From the NCBI GenBank assembly GCA_028818385.1, contig JAPPNY010000243.1:1-57553 (forward strand): a DNA stretch of 57,553 bases, given 5' to 3'. Below the pieces are notes generated by a model. It did no database searches, was not told where the DNA came from, and worked only from the letters and a program-made list of their open reading frames with translations. Source of the stretch: Spirochaetaceae bacterium. Its GTDB lineage: Bacteria; Spirochaetota; Spirochaetia; SZUA-6; Bin103. A program made the translations under genes and the position numbers. Positions 1 through 8,443 of this stretch are shown here, piece after piece. Within the stretch, counting starts at the first letter, position 1; each line of letters begins with the position of its first letter.

Positions 1-994
1 CGCGGGCGTGGCCGGCCGGGATGATGCGGTCGTCGGCGCCCCAGATCACCAGGGTCGGGACGGCGTCAATGATGCGGCGGGCGTCCTCGGCGTGATCGCC
101 GGCGTCGGTGAGCCGGCCTGCCAGCGCCTCCAGGCACTCCTGCACCCCGTCGAGCCGCTTGTACTTGAGCAGGTCCTCGACAAGCTGGCGGGTGACCAGC
201 GATTCATCGCCGAAGAGCTTGAGGACGTGCGGCTTGAGCTCCCGGCGGCTGCGGCTGCTGGTGAACCCCTGCAGGTACTCCGCGTCGATCTCCGGGCCGA
301 GGCCGGCGCTCGCGAGCAGGGTCAGCGAGCAGACGAGGTGCGGCTGCGATCGGGCCAGGTGCAGGGCGATCGCCCCGCCCATGGAATGTCCGACCAAGTC
401 GGCCTCCGTCACGCCCAGCTCCCGCAACGTGTCGTGCACGACCTCCGCCATGGACGCGAAGCTGCCGTCTCCCACCGCCTTCGTGGAGCGGCCGTGTCCG
501 GGCAGCTCCAGCGCGATGACGGTGCGGTCCGAGCTCAGCGCCCCTTGATTGAACAGCCAGTTGTCGAGATCGCCGCCGAAGCCGTGCAGCAGGACGGCCG
601 TCCGGGCCGCGGACCCCTGCCGCGCGAAGGCGATCGACAGCTCGCCGACCTGGACCGTCTCGACCTGGTCGCCGGCTTCCTCGGCGCCCGTCTCCTCGGG
701 CACGAAGCTCTCCTGAAACTGCTGCACGAAGGCGTCGACGTCCGCGTCGGCTATCTCATCGCCGGCGACCACGCCCAGCAGGGCGCCCACCGGCAGGGTG
801 TCGCCGGTCGCGGCCACGGCGCGGCGCAGGGTGCCGGCCTCGGCCGCCTCCACGGCGCCGGAGATCTTCTCCGTATCGACCAGCACCACCTCGGCGCCGG
901 ACTGCAGCGCGTCGCCTTCCGCCACCAGCCAGTCGCCGACCACGCCCTCGGTCATGGCGAGACCCCACTTGGGCATGGTGATCGCCGTGATCAT
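1..994 (-). CDS. acoC: Acetoin dehydrogenase E2-type protein: lipoyl domain fused to alpha/beta hydrolase (partial)
   Basis: This is the dihydrolipoyl acyltransferase component of an acetoin-type 2-oxoacid dehydrogenase complex. The frame runs off the left edge of the window, so the C-terminus is missing. Residues 1-78 form a biotinyl/lipoyl domain (MPKWGLAMTEG, then TEKISG with the lipoyl lysine at K43). After a linker, an alpha/beta hydrolase fold begins near residue 115. It has an oxyanion-hole HGFGG (137-141), the nucleophile elbow GHSMGG (S204), and a late IWGADD strand that should carry the acid residue. The last catalytic His lies outside the window. This lipoyl-hydrolase fusion is typical of AcoC rather than of pyruvate dehydrogenase E2. 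The ATG overlaps the acoB stop (ATGA), so the genes are translationally coupled. No E3 gene is visible here. Confidence 0.9.
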   Translation of the reverse strand, partial: MITAITMPKWGLAMTEGVVGDWLVAEGDALQSGAEVVLVDTEKISGAVEAAEAGTLRRAVAATGDTLPVGALLGVVAGDEIADADVDAFVQQFQESFVPEETGAEEAGDQVETVQVGELSIAFARQGSAARTAVLLHGFGGDLDNWLFNQGALSSDRTVIALELPGHGRSTKAVGDGSFASMAEVVHDTLRELGVTEADLVGHSMGGAIALHLARSQPHLVCSLTLLASAGLGPEIDAEYLQGFTSSRSRRELKPHVLKLFGDESLVTRQLVEDLLKYKRLDGVQECLEALAGRLTDAGDHAEDARRIIDAVPTLVIWGADDRIIPAGHAR

Positions 995-1992
995 GCGGCG
1001 GTCTCGCGCACGCAGGCGGCGATCTTCCCGGCCGAGGGCACGAAGTGTTTCTCCAGCTCGGGCGAGAACGGGACCGGCGTGTGTGGCGCCGTGACCATGC
1101 CGACCGGAGCCTTCAGGTCCGCGAATCCCTCGCGCGCCACGGAGGCGGCGACGTCGGCGGCGACGCTGCAGCGCGGGTTCGCCTCGTCCACGACCACCAG
1201 CCGGCCGGTGTTCTCCACGCTCTCCAGGACGGTGTCGGTGTCGATCGGGGACAGCGTGCGCAGGTCGATCACCTCGCACTCGATCCCGTCCTCTGCCAGT
1301 TGCTCCGCCGCGTCGACCGCCCGGTGCACCATCATCCCGTAGCCGACGACCGTGCAGTCGTCGCCTTCGCGCACGATGTTCGCCTCGCCGAACGGGATGG
1401 CGTACAGCTCCTCCGGCACCTCGCCGGTGACGTCGTAGATCTTCTTGTGCTCGCAGAAGACCACCGGGTCGTGGTCGCGGATCGACTCGATCATCAGCCC
1501 CTTCGCGTCATACGGCGAGGACGGGCACACCACCTTGATGCCGGGGACGTGGGTGAAGATGGGCGTCAGCGTCTGCGAGTGCTGGGCGGCCGCGGAGAGC
1601 CCCGCGCCGTACATGGTTCGGATGACCACCGGCGTTTCCGCCTTGCCGCCGAACATGTAGCGGAACTTGGCCGCCTGGTTGAAGATCTGGTCGAAACAGA
1701 CGCCCAGGAAGTCGATGAACATCAGCTCCGCGACCGGGCGCATGCCGCAGGTCGCCGCGCCGACGGCGGCGCCGACGAACGCGGCCTCCGACAGCGGCGT
1801 GTCGAGCACGCGGTCGCCGTACTTCTTGTAGAGGCCCTTGTAGAGCCCCATGGCGCCGCCCCACGCCTCGTCTTCACCCGGGCTGCCGGTGCCGCCGGCG
1901 ATGTCCTCGCCCATCAGGATCACGGTGGGGTCCCGCTCCATCTCCTGGTCGAACGCCTGGTTGATCGCCTCGCGAATCGATAGCTCTGCCAT
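991..1992 (-). CDS. acoB: Acetoin/pyruvate dehydrogenase E1 component, beta subunit
   Basis: The 333-aa product is a thiamine-diphosphate-dependent E1 beta subunit. It starts MAELSIREAINQAFDQEM and has the family hallmark VILMGEDIAGG near residue 25. The glutamate in GED is the residue that normally activates ThDP. Later segments typical of transketolase-like pyrimidine-binding and C-terminal domains include DTPLSEAAFVGAAVGAA and LRTLSPIDTDTVLESV. Length matches the family (about 325-340 aa). It lies 11 bp downstream of the alpha subunit and overlaps the E2 gene by 4 bp. Together with the alpha chain it should oxidatively cleave acetoin or a related 2-oxo substrate and pass the acyl group to the E2 lipoyl domain. 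Acetoin specificity is inferred from the acoX neighbour and the E2 architecture. Confidence 0.92.
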   Translation of the reverse strand: MAELSIREAINQAFDQEMERDPTVILMGEDIAGGTGSPGEDEAWGGAMGLYKGLYKKYGDRVLDTPLSEAAFVGAAVGAATCGMRPVAELMFIDFLGVCFDQIFNQAAKFRYMFGGKAETPVVIRTMYGAGLSAAAQHSQTLTPIFTHVPGIKVVCPSSPYDAKGLMIESIRDHDPVVFCEHKKIYDVTGEVPEELYAIPFGEANIVREGDDCTVVGYGMMVHRAVDAAEQLAEDGIECEVIDLRTLSPIDTDTVLESVENTGRLVVVDEANPRCSVAADVAASVAREGFADLKAPVGMVTAPHTPVPFSPELEKHFVPSAGKIAACVRETAA

Positions 1993-2003
1993 GTTCTCCT
2001 CGC

Positions 2004-2987
2004 CTAATAGCTGACGTAGACGTCGGTGAGGAGGTCGTCCGCGGTGGGTTGCGGCGCCTCCTGCGCGTCGGCCACGGCCCCGTCGATCAACGCCGCGACC
2101 TCCCGGTCGATGTCCTCAAGGTCGTCCTGCCCGAGCGTTCCGGCCCGCGTCACCTGCTGCACGAACTTCGCCAGGCAGTCGCGGTTGGCACGGATCTCCT
2201 CCACCTCTCCGGGCGCGCGGTAGGTCTGCGCGTCGCCTTCGTAGTGGCCGTAGAAGCGGACCATGCCGCACTCCAGGAGCCCCGGACCGCCTCCTGATCG
2301 GGCGCGCGCGATCATCGCGCCGGCCGCCTCGTGGACGGCGAAGAAGTCGGTGCCGTCCACGGTGACCCCCGGCATGCCGAAACCGGAGGCGCGGTCCACG
2401 TAGCTGTCGACGGCTACGGCGTAGTCGCGCGAGGTGGACTGCGCGTAGGCGTTGTTCTCCACCACGAAGATGGCCGGCAGGTCCCACACGGCGGCCAGGT
2501 TGAGGCTCTCCAGGAAGTTGCCGGCGTTGGAGGCGCCGTCGCCGACGAAGCTGACCGCCACGCTGCCGTCCTGCTTGAACTTGGACGCCAGCGCCGCGCC
2601 GCACACCAGCGGCGCACCCGCGCCGAGGATGCCGTTGGCGCCCATCATGCCCAGGTCCAGATCGGCGATGTGCATGGAGCCGCCCTTGCCGCGGCAGGTG
2701 CCGGTGGCGCGGCCGTAGAGCTCGGCGAACATGCCTTTGACGTCGACCCCCTTGGCGATGCAGTGGCCGTGCCCGCGGTGGGTGCTGGCGATGTGGTCGT
2801 CCTGCCGCAGGTTCATCATGATGCCGGTCGCGGCGGCTTCCTCGCCCGCATAGAGATGCACGAAGCCGGGCAGGTCGCCGGTGGCGAACTCCACGTGGAC
2901 CCGCTCCTCGAACTCCCGGATCGTCTTCATGGTCCGGTACGCCTGCAGCAGTTCCTCGCGGCCGAGCGGAACGGTTTCGTTGCTCAT
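2004..2987 (-). CDS. acoA: Acetoin/pyruvate dehydrogenase E1 component, alpha subunit
   Basis: The 327-aa ThDP-binding E1 alpha subunit carries the expected motifs. These are the N-terminal TIREFEERV helix, the GFVHLYAGEEA substrate-region motif, THRGHGHCIAKG, GKGGSMHIAD, and the ThDP/Mg motif GDGASNAGNFLESLNLAAVW...NN (roughly residues 150-178). Size fits the single-chain alpha subunits of acetoin and pyruvate dehydrogenases. It overlaps acoX upstream by the ATGA quartet at 2984-2987 and precedes acoB by 11 bp, so it is an inner gene of the minus-strand operon phyH-acoX-acoA-acoB-acoC. The partner is the E1 beta chain at 991-1992. Confidence 0.92.
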   Translation of the reverse strand: MSNETVPLGREELLQAYRTMKTIREFEERVHVEFATGDLPGFVHLYAGEEAAATGIMMNLRQDDHIASTHRGHGHCIAKGVDVKGMFAELYGRATGTCRGKGGSMHIADLDLGMMGANGILGAGAPLVCGAALASKFKQDGSVAVSFVGDGASNAGNFLESLNLAAVWDLPAIFVVENNAYAQSTSRDYAVAVDSYVDRASGFGMPGVTVDGTDFFAVHEAAGAMIARARSGGGPGLLECGMVRFYGHYEGDAQTYRAPGEVEEIRANRDCLAKFVQQVTRAGTLGQDDLEDIDREVAALIDGAVADAQEAPQPTADDLLTDVYVSY

Positions 2988-4033
2988 CGGTCCTCCCGTG
3001 GCCTGTCCTCTCGAAACAGGCCGTGCTCCGCGGCGTAGCGCATCACCGCGCCCACGTCCAGCGTGTCGAAGGCCTTGCGGACGAGGGTGATCTCCACCCG
3101 GTCGCCTGGCCGGACGTGTATCTCCCGCTCGCCATCCAGGGAGATCATGCCCGACTCGTCGTCCAGGGGGGTGGCCTCATCCGCAGCCAGCACCTCATGG
3201 TGCCTGACGCCGACCGGCCGTATCAATCCGGGCGCGATCGGCACCCGCAGCACGGTGCCCGCAACGGACGGGTCCTGTAACTGGACGCGAAGTCCGAGCG
3301 GGTCGCGCCGGCCCACCGGGTGCAGGAGGCCGGCGACGGCGGACAGGCCGATCGCCTCCGGATCGGCGAAGGTGACGAAGATCTCGCGCAGGTGCTCGCT
3401 CCGCCACAGCGCCCGCGCGCCCGCGTACGATTCGGTCGTCACGCACACGTCCACCAGCGCGATGTCCGACTGCTGAGAGCCGTTGATCGTGACCTTCAGG
3501 AGCTTGTTCGGGACCAGCGCGGCAGCGGCGGGGACGCGGCCGGTCACGGTCAGCCCCACCGCCAGTCCGGTGACGGTCGGCTCCCGGAATTCGGGAAAGG
3601 CGTTGTTGGTGCCGGTCGAGATGCCGGCGATCCACGCTCCGCCGCAGCACGCGGCCACCGCCCGGTGCGTGCCGTCGCCGCCCAGGACGACGATCGCCGT
3701 CACCCCCGCCGCGACCATCGCCCGGGTGGCGGCGAAGGTGTCTGCCACCGTGCCGGTGACCGGCGTGTCGGTGAACTCCAGGCACGGCAGGTCCGCGTGG
3801 CCCTGGTTGCGCTCGCGCTTCAGGCTGCGTGTCAGGTGCCTGCGGATGCCTCCGTCCTCGGGCATCATCAGCACTCGCGGCACCCCGCACGCGCCCAGCG
3901 CGGCCATGACCCGAAGCACGGTGTTGGCGCGGTCCGCGATCGGCATGCTGGTCGCGTTGGCGATCACCCTCCGGATGTCGGTGGCCGCTGCGGGATTGGC
4001 GATCACGCCAACCGTGGGGGGCGGATCTGGCAT
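2984..4033 (-). CDS. acoX: AcoX-like ATP-NAD kinase family protein
   Basis: This protein of about 349 aa shows the NAD-kinase/diacylglycerol-kinase fold signature. It has the N-terminal VGVIANPAAATDIRR and the diagnostic GGDGTHRAVAACCG glycine-rich motif, followed by STGTNNAFPEF. AcoX proteins are found in acetoin catabolic operons (acoXABC order in several proteobacteria), and their precise role is not settled. The gene order here, X then A, B and C, matches that arrangement and is the main reason to call the complex acetoin-type. The ATG at 4033 overlaps the stop of the upstream dioxygenase gene (TGATG); an in-frame TTG one codon earlier is possible. Confidence 0.85.
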   Translation of the reverse strand: MPDPPPTVGVIANPAAATDIRRVIANATSMPIADRANTVLRVMAALGACGVPRVLMMPEDGGIRRHLTRSLKRERNQGHADLPCLEFTDTPVTGTVADTFAATRAMVAAGVTAIVVLGGDGTHRAVAACCGGAWIAGISTGTNNAFPEFREPTVTGLAVGLTVTGRVPAAAALVPNKLLKVTINGSQQSDIALVDVCVTTESYAGARALWRSEHLREIFVTFADPEAIGLSAVAGLLHPVGRRDPLGLRVQLQDPSVAGTVLRVPIAPGLIRPVGVRHHEVLAADEATPLDDESGMISLDGEREIHVRPGDRVEITLVRKAFDTLDVGAVMRYAAEHGLFREDRPREDR

Positions 4034-4851
4034 CAAGCGGGCCGGTACTCGCCGTCCCGGTTCCAGCCCGGGTATTGCTCCTCCAGCGCCTGCAGCGTCT
4101 GAGCCGTGTAGTAGGGATGGCCGGCGGGCGGAAAGCGGAACAGCTCACGGTCGCGGGCGCCGAGGCCGCCGATGAAGTCGCGAAAGTGGGAGTCCCGGCC
4201 TACCTGCGTATAGTGGGCCGTGCCTTCCCAGTAGTGGTCGGCCCGGCCGAAGGCGAACTTCCAGACGTAGCGCTGGCCGCTCGGCCGCGTGTAGGCGGTG
4301 GCCGCGTGCCAGGTGTAGTTGTGGAAGATGGCCACCGAGCCGCCGGGCGCCACCATCGGCACCGCGCGGCTCGTGTCCTGCCCGTCGGCCGTGGCCAGGA
4401 AGCGGGTGGGCGCCTGGTCCTCGTCCACGTCCTCCAGGTAGAACCAGAAGATGATCTGGCCGTGGCCGCGGTCCTCCAGGGTCGGAGGCAGCAGCGAGTT
4501 GTTGCCGTTGTCGATGTGCGCCCGGTCGCCGTCGCCGCGGAACCCGGGGTAGGTGACCAGGCCCAGGCCGGGCCGGTACTGGATCCGGTCGGTCCCCAGC
4601 CAGCGGCCGGCAAAGGCGATGGCCTCGCGGTCGACGATGGCGCGGTTGAGCACCTGTTCCGGATAGGGAAAGAAGGAGCTGTCGCGGCGGTTGGCCGGCG
4701 GGTCGTCCCTCACCTGCACCCAAGGCTTGAGCAGACGGCGCAGGGCCGCTGCCATGGCAGCCCGTTGTTCTTCGGGGAAGTAGCGAGGGACGATGGCGTA
4801 GCCCCGCGTGCAGAGCTGGGCAAAGACCTCGTCGGTCAACCGCGGTCCCAT
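4033..4851 (-). CDS. Phytanoyl-CoA dioxygenase (PhyH) family protein
   Basis: The 272-aa protein resembles PhyH-type Fe(II)/2-oxoglutarate dioxygenases. The facial triad is visible as the HID pair in DRAHIDNGNNS and the distal His in NYTWHAATAY, followed by an Arg-containing segment (PSGQRYVWKF) able to bind the 2-oxoglutarate carboxylate. The start at 4851 is chosen because GAGGAGG lies just upstream. The longer open frame beyond it runs into the divergent promoter region and has no similarity. It heads the minus-strand operon and overlaps acoX by TGATG. PhyH-family proteins are very diverse, so the substrate cannot be named. Placement with acetoin genes suggests that it prepares or oxidises a small carbon substrate, which is inference. 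Confidence 0.85.
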   Translation of the reverse strand: MGPRLTDEVFAQLCTRGYAIVPRYFPEEQRAAMAAALRRLLKPWVQVRDDPPANRRDSSFFPYPEQVLNRAIVDREAIAFAGRWLGTDRIQYRPGLGLVTYPGFRGDGDRAHIDNGNNSLLPPTLEDRGHGQIIFWFYLEDVDEDQAPTRFLATADGQDTSRAVPMVAPGGSVAIFHNYTWHAATAYTRPSGQRYVWKFAFGRADHYWEGTAHYTQVGRDSHFRDFIGGLGARDRELFRFPPAGHPYYTAQTLQALEEQYPGWNRDGEYRPA

Positions 4852-4989
4852 GCTCGCCTCCTCGCGTGGCGACTCTAACCTCGATCCCATGCGCACGTCC
4901 TCACCGCAGGCGAGCAGCAGCCGTTGACCCCCCCCCGGAGGACGGTACGGTGCGTCCGAGCAATTCCGAACGTGAGGAGAAACGAGAGA

Positions 4990-6510
4990 ATGAGGACGAA
5001 AATACTGGCTGTATCTGCAGCCCTTGCCCTGGCCGGGCTTCCGCTGTTCGCGGAAGGAACTGCCGAAGGGGCGGCCGGGGAGCGTACCACGCTCACCGTC
5101 GAGCTGTTCGACCGCGGCAACATGGAAGGCAACTCGCTGACCGAGGGCCCGATCACCCAGTACATCCTGGAGAACTTCGCCGAGCCGAACAACATCGACT
5201 TCCAGTGGAAGGTGCTGCCGCGCGGCGAGGAGGAGAGCGGCCTCACCCTCTGGATGGCGGCCGGCGATGCGCCGGATCTCAGCTTCACGTACTCCTGGCC
5301 GCTCATCTTCAAGTTCGTCCAGGACGGAGGCGTGCGGCCGGTCGACGATCTCCTGGAGCAGCATGGCCAGGAGCTCGCGGCGTGGCTGGGAGACCACGTG
5401 CTTTCGTATGGGCAGGTCGGCGGTGTCCAGTACGCCATACCGTCTCCGCGCGAGACCATCGGCAACCACGGATTCTGGGTCAGAAAGGACTGGCTCGACG
5501 CGGTGGGGCTCGACGTCCCCGAAACCGCCGACGAGCTCCACCAGGCGCTGTTGACCATCAAGCAGCAGGATCCGGGCAACCTGGGTGGTGACCTGGTGCC
5601 CATGGCGATGAACGCCGGCCTGTGGGGGGAAGCGTTCACCAACCTCATGTCCTCCTTCATCGACCCGAGTGTCAGCGACGACGCCCGAGAACGAGCGGGT
5701 TACGGATGGCGGCTCTACCCGGGCAACACCCTGATGACGGCGCCCGGTTATCTCGATGGCCTCCGCTTCCTGAACAAGCTCCACAACGAAGGTCTGTTCC
5801 ACCCGGACTGGGCGCTCGACAACTACGAGACACGCAACTACTGGGCGCACATCAACGCCGGGCGCGCGGCGGTCTTCAGCGATCAAACGTGGACGTTGTT
5901 CAGCGGTGATTCCCTGGCGGGCGCACGGGATCTTCCCGGCGCCGAGTGGTGGCCGTTCGATTTCCGCAACGCCGACGGCAAGCGTGTCAAGCAAACCTAC
6001 ACCTCGGCGCAGGTACGGAACTTCATTCCGGCGACATCGAGCGACCCATCGGCGATCAACGTGATCAAGTACCTGACCTTCCTGATTCAGGACGACCCGC
6101 AGCTCTTCCTGCCGTATGGGGAGACCAGGGCTTCTGGCGGAGATTCCCCCGAGCTGATGTGGTTCGACAAGATTTTCGTGGTGATGGGCCGGGCATTCAG
6201 TGCGGACACGTATGTCGAAGACACCTCCGCCAGATTCCCCGAATACGCCGAGCGCATTCGTCTCAACATGGACATCTCGGTCCGTGATGGCCGACCGGAG
6301 GTGAAACTCGACGGCGTCAGCGAGACCGAAGCCCGGATGCAGGGCACCATCAGGGAAAAGCAGATTGAGTGGGTCGTCAGGATCATCGCCGCGGCACCGG
6401 AGGATGTCGACGGTCTCTACGCGCGGGCGGTCGAGGAGCTTGACGAGCTCGGCGCGGGAAAGATCTACGAAGAGCTGACGGCGTTGTACGATCAGACCTA
6501 CGGCAACTAG
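4990..6510 (+). CDS. ABC transporter extracellular solute-binding protein (cassette 1)
   Basis: The 506-aa periplasmic binding protein resembles the large LipO/YtcQ-type binding proteins that work with LplB/YtcP-type permeases. The N-terminal MRTKILAVSAALALAGLPLFA is a signal peptide of positive residues plus a hydrophobic core. It ends at an AxA-like site before EGTAEG, a style I associate with spirochaetes. The start at 4990 is set by GGAGAA about 10 bases upstream; the open frame continues further upstream but has no signal-peptide logic. Conserved binding-protein features include LTLWMAAGDAPDLSF and the tryptophan-rich hinge segments. It is followed by a terminator-like hairpin and then two permease genes, a layout that would give excess binding protein over permease. 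Substrate unknown, probably an oligosaccharide. Confidence 0.9.
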   Translation: MRTKILAVSAALALAGLPLFAEGTAEGAAGERTTLTVELFDRGNMEGNSLTEGPITQYILENFAEPNNIDFQWKVLPRGEEESGLTLWMAAGDAPDLSFTYSWPLIFKFVQDGGVRPVDDLLEQHGQELAAWLGDHVLSYGQVGGVQYAIPSPRETIGNHGFWVRKDWLDAVGLDVPETADELHQALLTIKQQDPGNLGGDLVPMAMNAGLWGEAFTNLMSSFIDPSVSDDARERAGYGWRLYPGNTLMTAPGYLDGLRFLNKLHNEGLFHPDWALDNYETRNYWAHINAGRAAVFSDQTWTLFSGDSLAGARDLPGAEWWPFDFRNADGKRVKQTYTSAQVRNFIPATSSDPSAINVIKYLTFLIQDDPQLFLPYGETRASGGDSPELMWFDKIFVVMGRAFSADTYVEDTSARFPEYAERIRLNMDISVRDGRPEVKLDGVSETEARMQGTIREKQIEWVVRIIAAAPEDVDGLYARAVEELDELGAGKIYEELTALYDQTYGN

Positions 6511-6549
6511 GCCGCACGAGGCCCGACCTGGCCTGAGTCAGCCCGCTCG

Positions 6550-6592
6550 CCCGGCCACCGATTCCGAGACACGGTGGCCGGGCTTTTCTTTC
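6550..6592 (+). terminator. Rho-independent terminator/attenuator after binding-protein gene
   Basis: An 11-bp perfect stem (CCCGGCCACCG at 6550-6560 pairing with CGGTGGCCGGG at 6572-6582) is followed by CTTTTCTTTC. It lies between the binding-protein gene and the permease genes, only 17 bases before the first permease start. It probably lowers read-through into the permeases rather than ending the operon completely. Confidence 0.85.
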
Positions 6593-6608
6593 GGTACGCG
6601 ATAGGGAA

Positions 6609-7568
6609 ATGAACGAAACCACGAGGGCCGCGACCGCCGGCCGGCGCGCCGCACCCGTGCGCGCCCGCCTGTCCGTCCGCCTGCGGCGCGACTGGTTTCT
6701 CTACGCGCTGTTGGCGCTACCGATCGGCTATTTCCTGTTGTTCCACTACGGCCCGATGTACGGGGTGGTCGTCGCGTTCCAGGACTACAACATCTTCAAG
6801 GGCATTCTCGAACAGGACACCTGGGTCGGCCTGGAGCACTTCCGCACCGTGTTCGGGATGAGCTACTTCCGCCAGGTGGTGCGCAACACGTTCGTGCTGA
6901 ACGGGCTGGAGCTGGTGCTGGGGTTTCCCGCGCCGATCATCCTGGCGCTGATGATCAACGAGCTGACCTCGCGGCGGTTCAAGAGGGCGGCGCAGACCAC
7001 GCTCTACCTTCCCCACTTCATATCGTGGACGATCGTCGGCGGGCTGGCCGTGCAGATGCTGGCCACCAACACCGGGCTGGTCAACACCGCGCTGGCGGCG
7101 ATCGGACTGGGCCCCATCCCGTTCCTCACCGACAAGTGGGTCTGGCTGTTCTCCTATACCGGCATCGCCATCTGGAAGTCGGCCGGCTGGGGAACCATCC
7201 TCTACCTGGCGGCGATGTCGAACATCAACGTGGACCTGTACGACGCGGCGGCCATCGACGGAGCGGGTCGCTGGCGCCAGACCTGGCACGTGACGCTGCC
7301 GGAGATCACCCCCACCATCGTCATCCTGCTGATCCTGACGGTCGGGCGTCTGATCCAGATCGGGCTGGAGCAGCCGTACATGCTCAAGAACGTGCTGGTG
7401 GCCGAGTTCGCCGACGTCATCAGCATCTTCGTCTACAACATCGGGCTGCGCACCGCGCAGTTCGAGATCGCCACGGCGGTGGGCCTGTTCCAGTCGGTGG
7501 TGGGGATGATCCTGCTGGTCGCCGCCAACACGGTGATCCGCCGCATGCGAGGCCGGGGCATATGGTAG
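6609..7568 (+). CDS. ABC transporter permease, LplB/YteP type (cassette 1)
   Basis: The 319-aa integral membrane protein has about six hydrophobic spans. It begins after a basic cytoplasmic leader with DWFLYALLALPIGYFLLFHY, then YGPMYGVVVAFQDYNIFKGI, the N-terminal signature of the LplB/YteP subgroup of carbohydrate permeases. The cytoplasmic EAA loop that docks to the ATPase is visible as YDAAAIDGAGRWRQTWHVTL near residues 210-230. The stop overlaps the next permease gene. No ATPase gene is present in the cassette, so a shared MsmX-like ATPase encoded elsewhere is expected for this family. Confidence 0.93.
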   Translation: MNETTRAATAGRRAAPVRARLSVRLRRDWFLYALLALPIGYFLLFHYGPMYGVVVAFQDYNIFKGILEQDTWVGLEHFRTVFGMSYFRQVVRNTFVLNGLELVLGFPAPIILALMINELTSRRFKRAAQTTLYLPHFISWTIVGGLAVQMLATNTGLVNTALAAIGLGPIPFLTDKWVWLFSYTGIAIWKSAGWGTILYLAAMSNINVDLYDAAAIDGAGRWRQTWHVTLPEITPTIVILLILTVGRLIQIGLEQPYMLKNVLVAEFADVISIFVYNIGLRTAQFEIATAVGLFQSVVGMILLVAANTVIRRMRGRGIW

Positions 7569-8437
7569 GGCGCAGGCTGACCGCGGGGCGGGTCGCGATC
7601 ACGGCGCTGGTCGCGCTTGCCGTGCTGGCGGCGGCGCTGCCGTTCGTGCACGTCATCGCGCTGTCGCTGAGCTCGAACAGCGCCATCCTGCGCGGCGCGG
7701 TCGGACTGCTCCCGGTGGAGCCGACGCTGAAGTTCTACGGGGAAGCGCTCGGCGACATCACCATCCTGCGCTCCCTGCTGGTGACGATCCGGGTCACCGT
7801 CATTTATACCGTGCTGGCTCTGGGGATGACCATTGCCGGCGCCTATCCGCTGTCCAAGCGGCGCCTGGCCGGACGCGGGTTCTTCCTGATGCTGATCCTG
7901 ATCACCATGTACTTCTCCGGAGGGTTGATCCCCCAGTACCTGCTGGTCCGGTCCCTGGGGCTGCTCAATACGACCTGGTCGCTGATCTTTCCCATCCTGA
8001 TCAGCGCCTTCAACCTCATCATCATGAAGACGTTCTTCGAGAGCGTGCCCGCGGAGATGGAGGACTCCGCCTACATCGACGGCGCCTCGGAAGCCACGAC
8101 GCTGCTGCGGATCTACCTGCCGCTGTCCAAGCCGGTGCTGGCCACCCTGGCGCTGTTCTATGCGGTGGCGCGGTGGAACACCTTCCAGGACGCGCTGTTC
8201 TACATCAATGAGCCGAAGATCTATCCGCTGCAGATGAAGCTGTCGTTCCTGGTGCTCAACGCCTCGGCCCGGGCGATCATGGAGCAGGAGCGGTCACAGG
8301 GCATCGCGGAGTTCGTCGCCGAAGAGGGCATCAAGGCGGCGACCATCATGGTTGCCACGGTGCCGATCCTGCTGGTGTACCCGTGGCTGCAGCGCTACTT
8401 CATCCGCGGCGTGATGATCGGCGCGATCAAGGGGTGA
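7562..8437 (+). CDS. ABC transporter permease, LplC/YtcP type (cassette 1)
   Basis: The 291-aa second permease subunit has several membrane spans, the YFSGGLIPQYLLVRSLGLLN segment characteristic of the YtcP/LplC subgroup, and an EAA loop (MEDSAYIDGASEATTLLRIY). I take the ATG at 7562, which overlaps the previous stop (ATGG TAG region). The frame is open further upstream, but that part only shadows the first permease. The 3' part at 8237-8293 has a 53/57-nt matching copy downstream at 9395-9451. It pairs with the preceding permease as the membrane channel of cassette 1 and is convergent with the CobW gene 6 bp away. Confidence 0.92.
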   Translation: MVGRRLTAGRVAITALVALAVLAAALPFVHVIALSLSSNSAILRGAVGLLPVEPTLKFYGEALGDITILRSLLVTIRVTVIYTVLALGMTIAGAYPLSKRRLAGRGFFLMLILITMYFSGGLIPQYLLVRSLGLLNTTWSLIFPILISAFNLIIMKTFFESVPAEMEDSAYIDGASEATTLLRIYLPLSKPVLATLALFYAVARWNTFQDALFYINEPKIYPLQMKLSFLVLNASARAIMEQERSQGIAEFVAEEGIKAATIMVATVPILLVYPWLQRYFIRGVMIGAIKG

Positions 8438-8443
8438 CGATGT

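Noticed and set aside
8..1342. 444-codon plus-strand frame at the left edge
   Set aside because: It covers the antisense of the E2 and E1 beta genes, both of which have complete motif sets on the minus strand.
4852..5994. N-terminal extension of the PhyH gene (open frame to 5994)
   Set aside because: It is antisense to the binding-protein gene and its signal peptide. GAGGAGG just ahead of 4851 sets the start.
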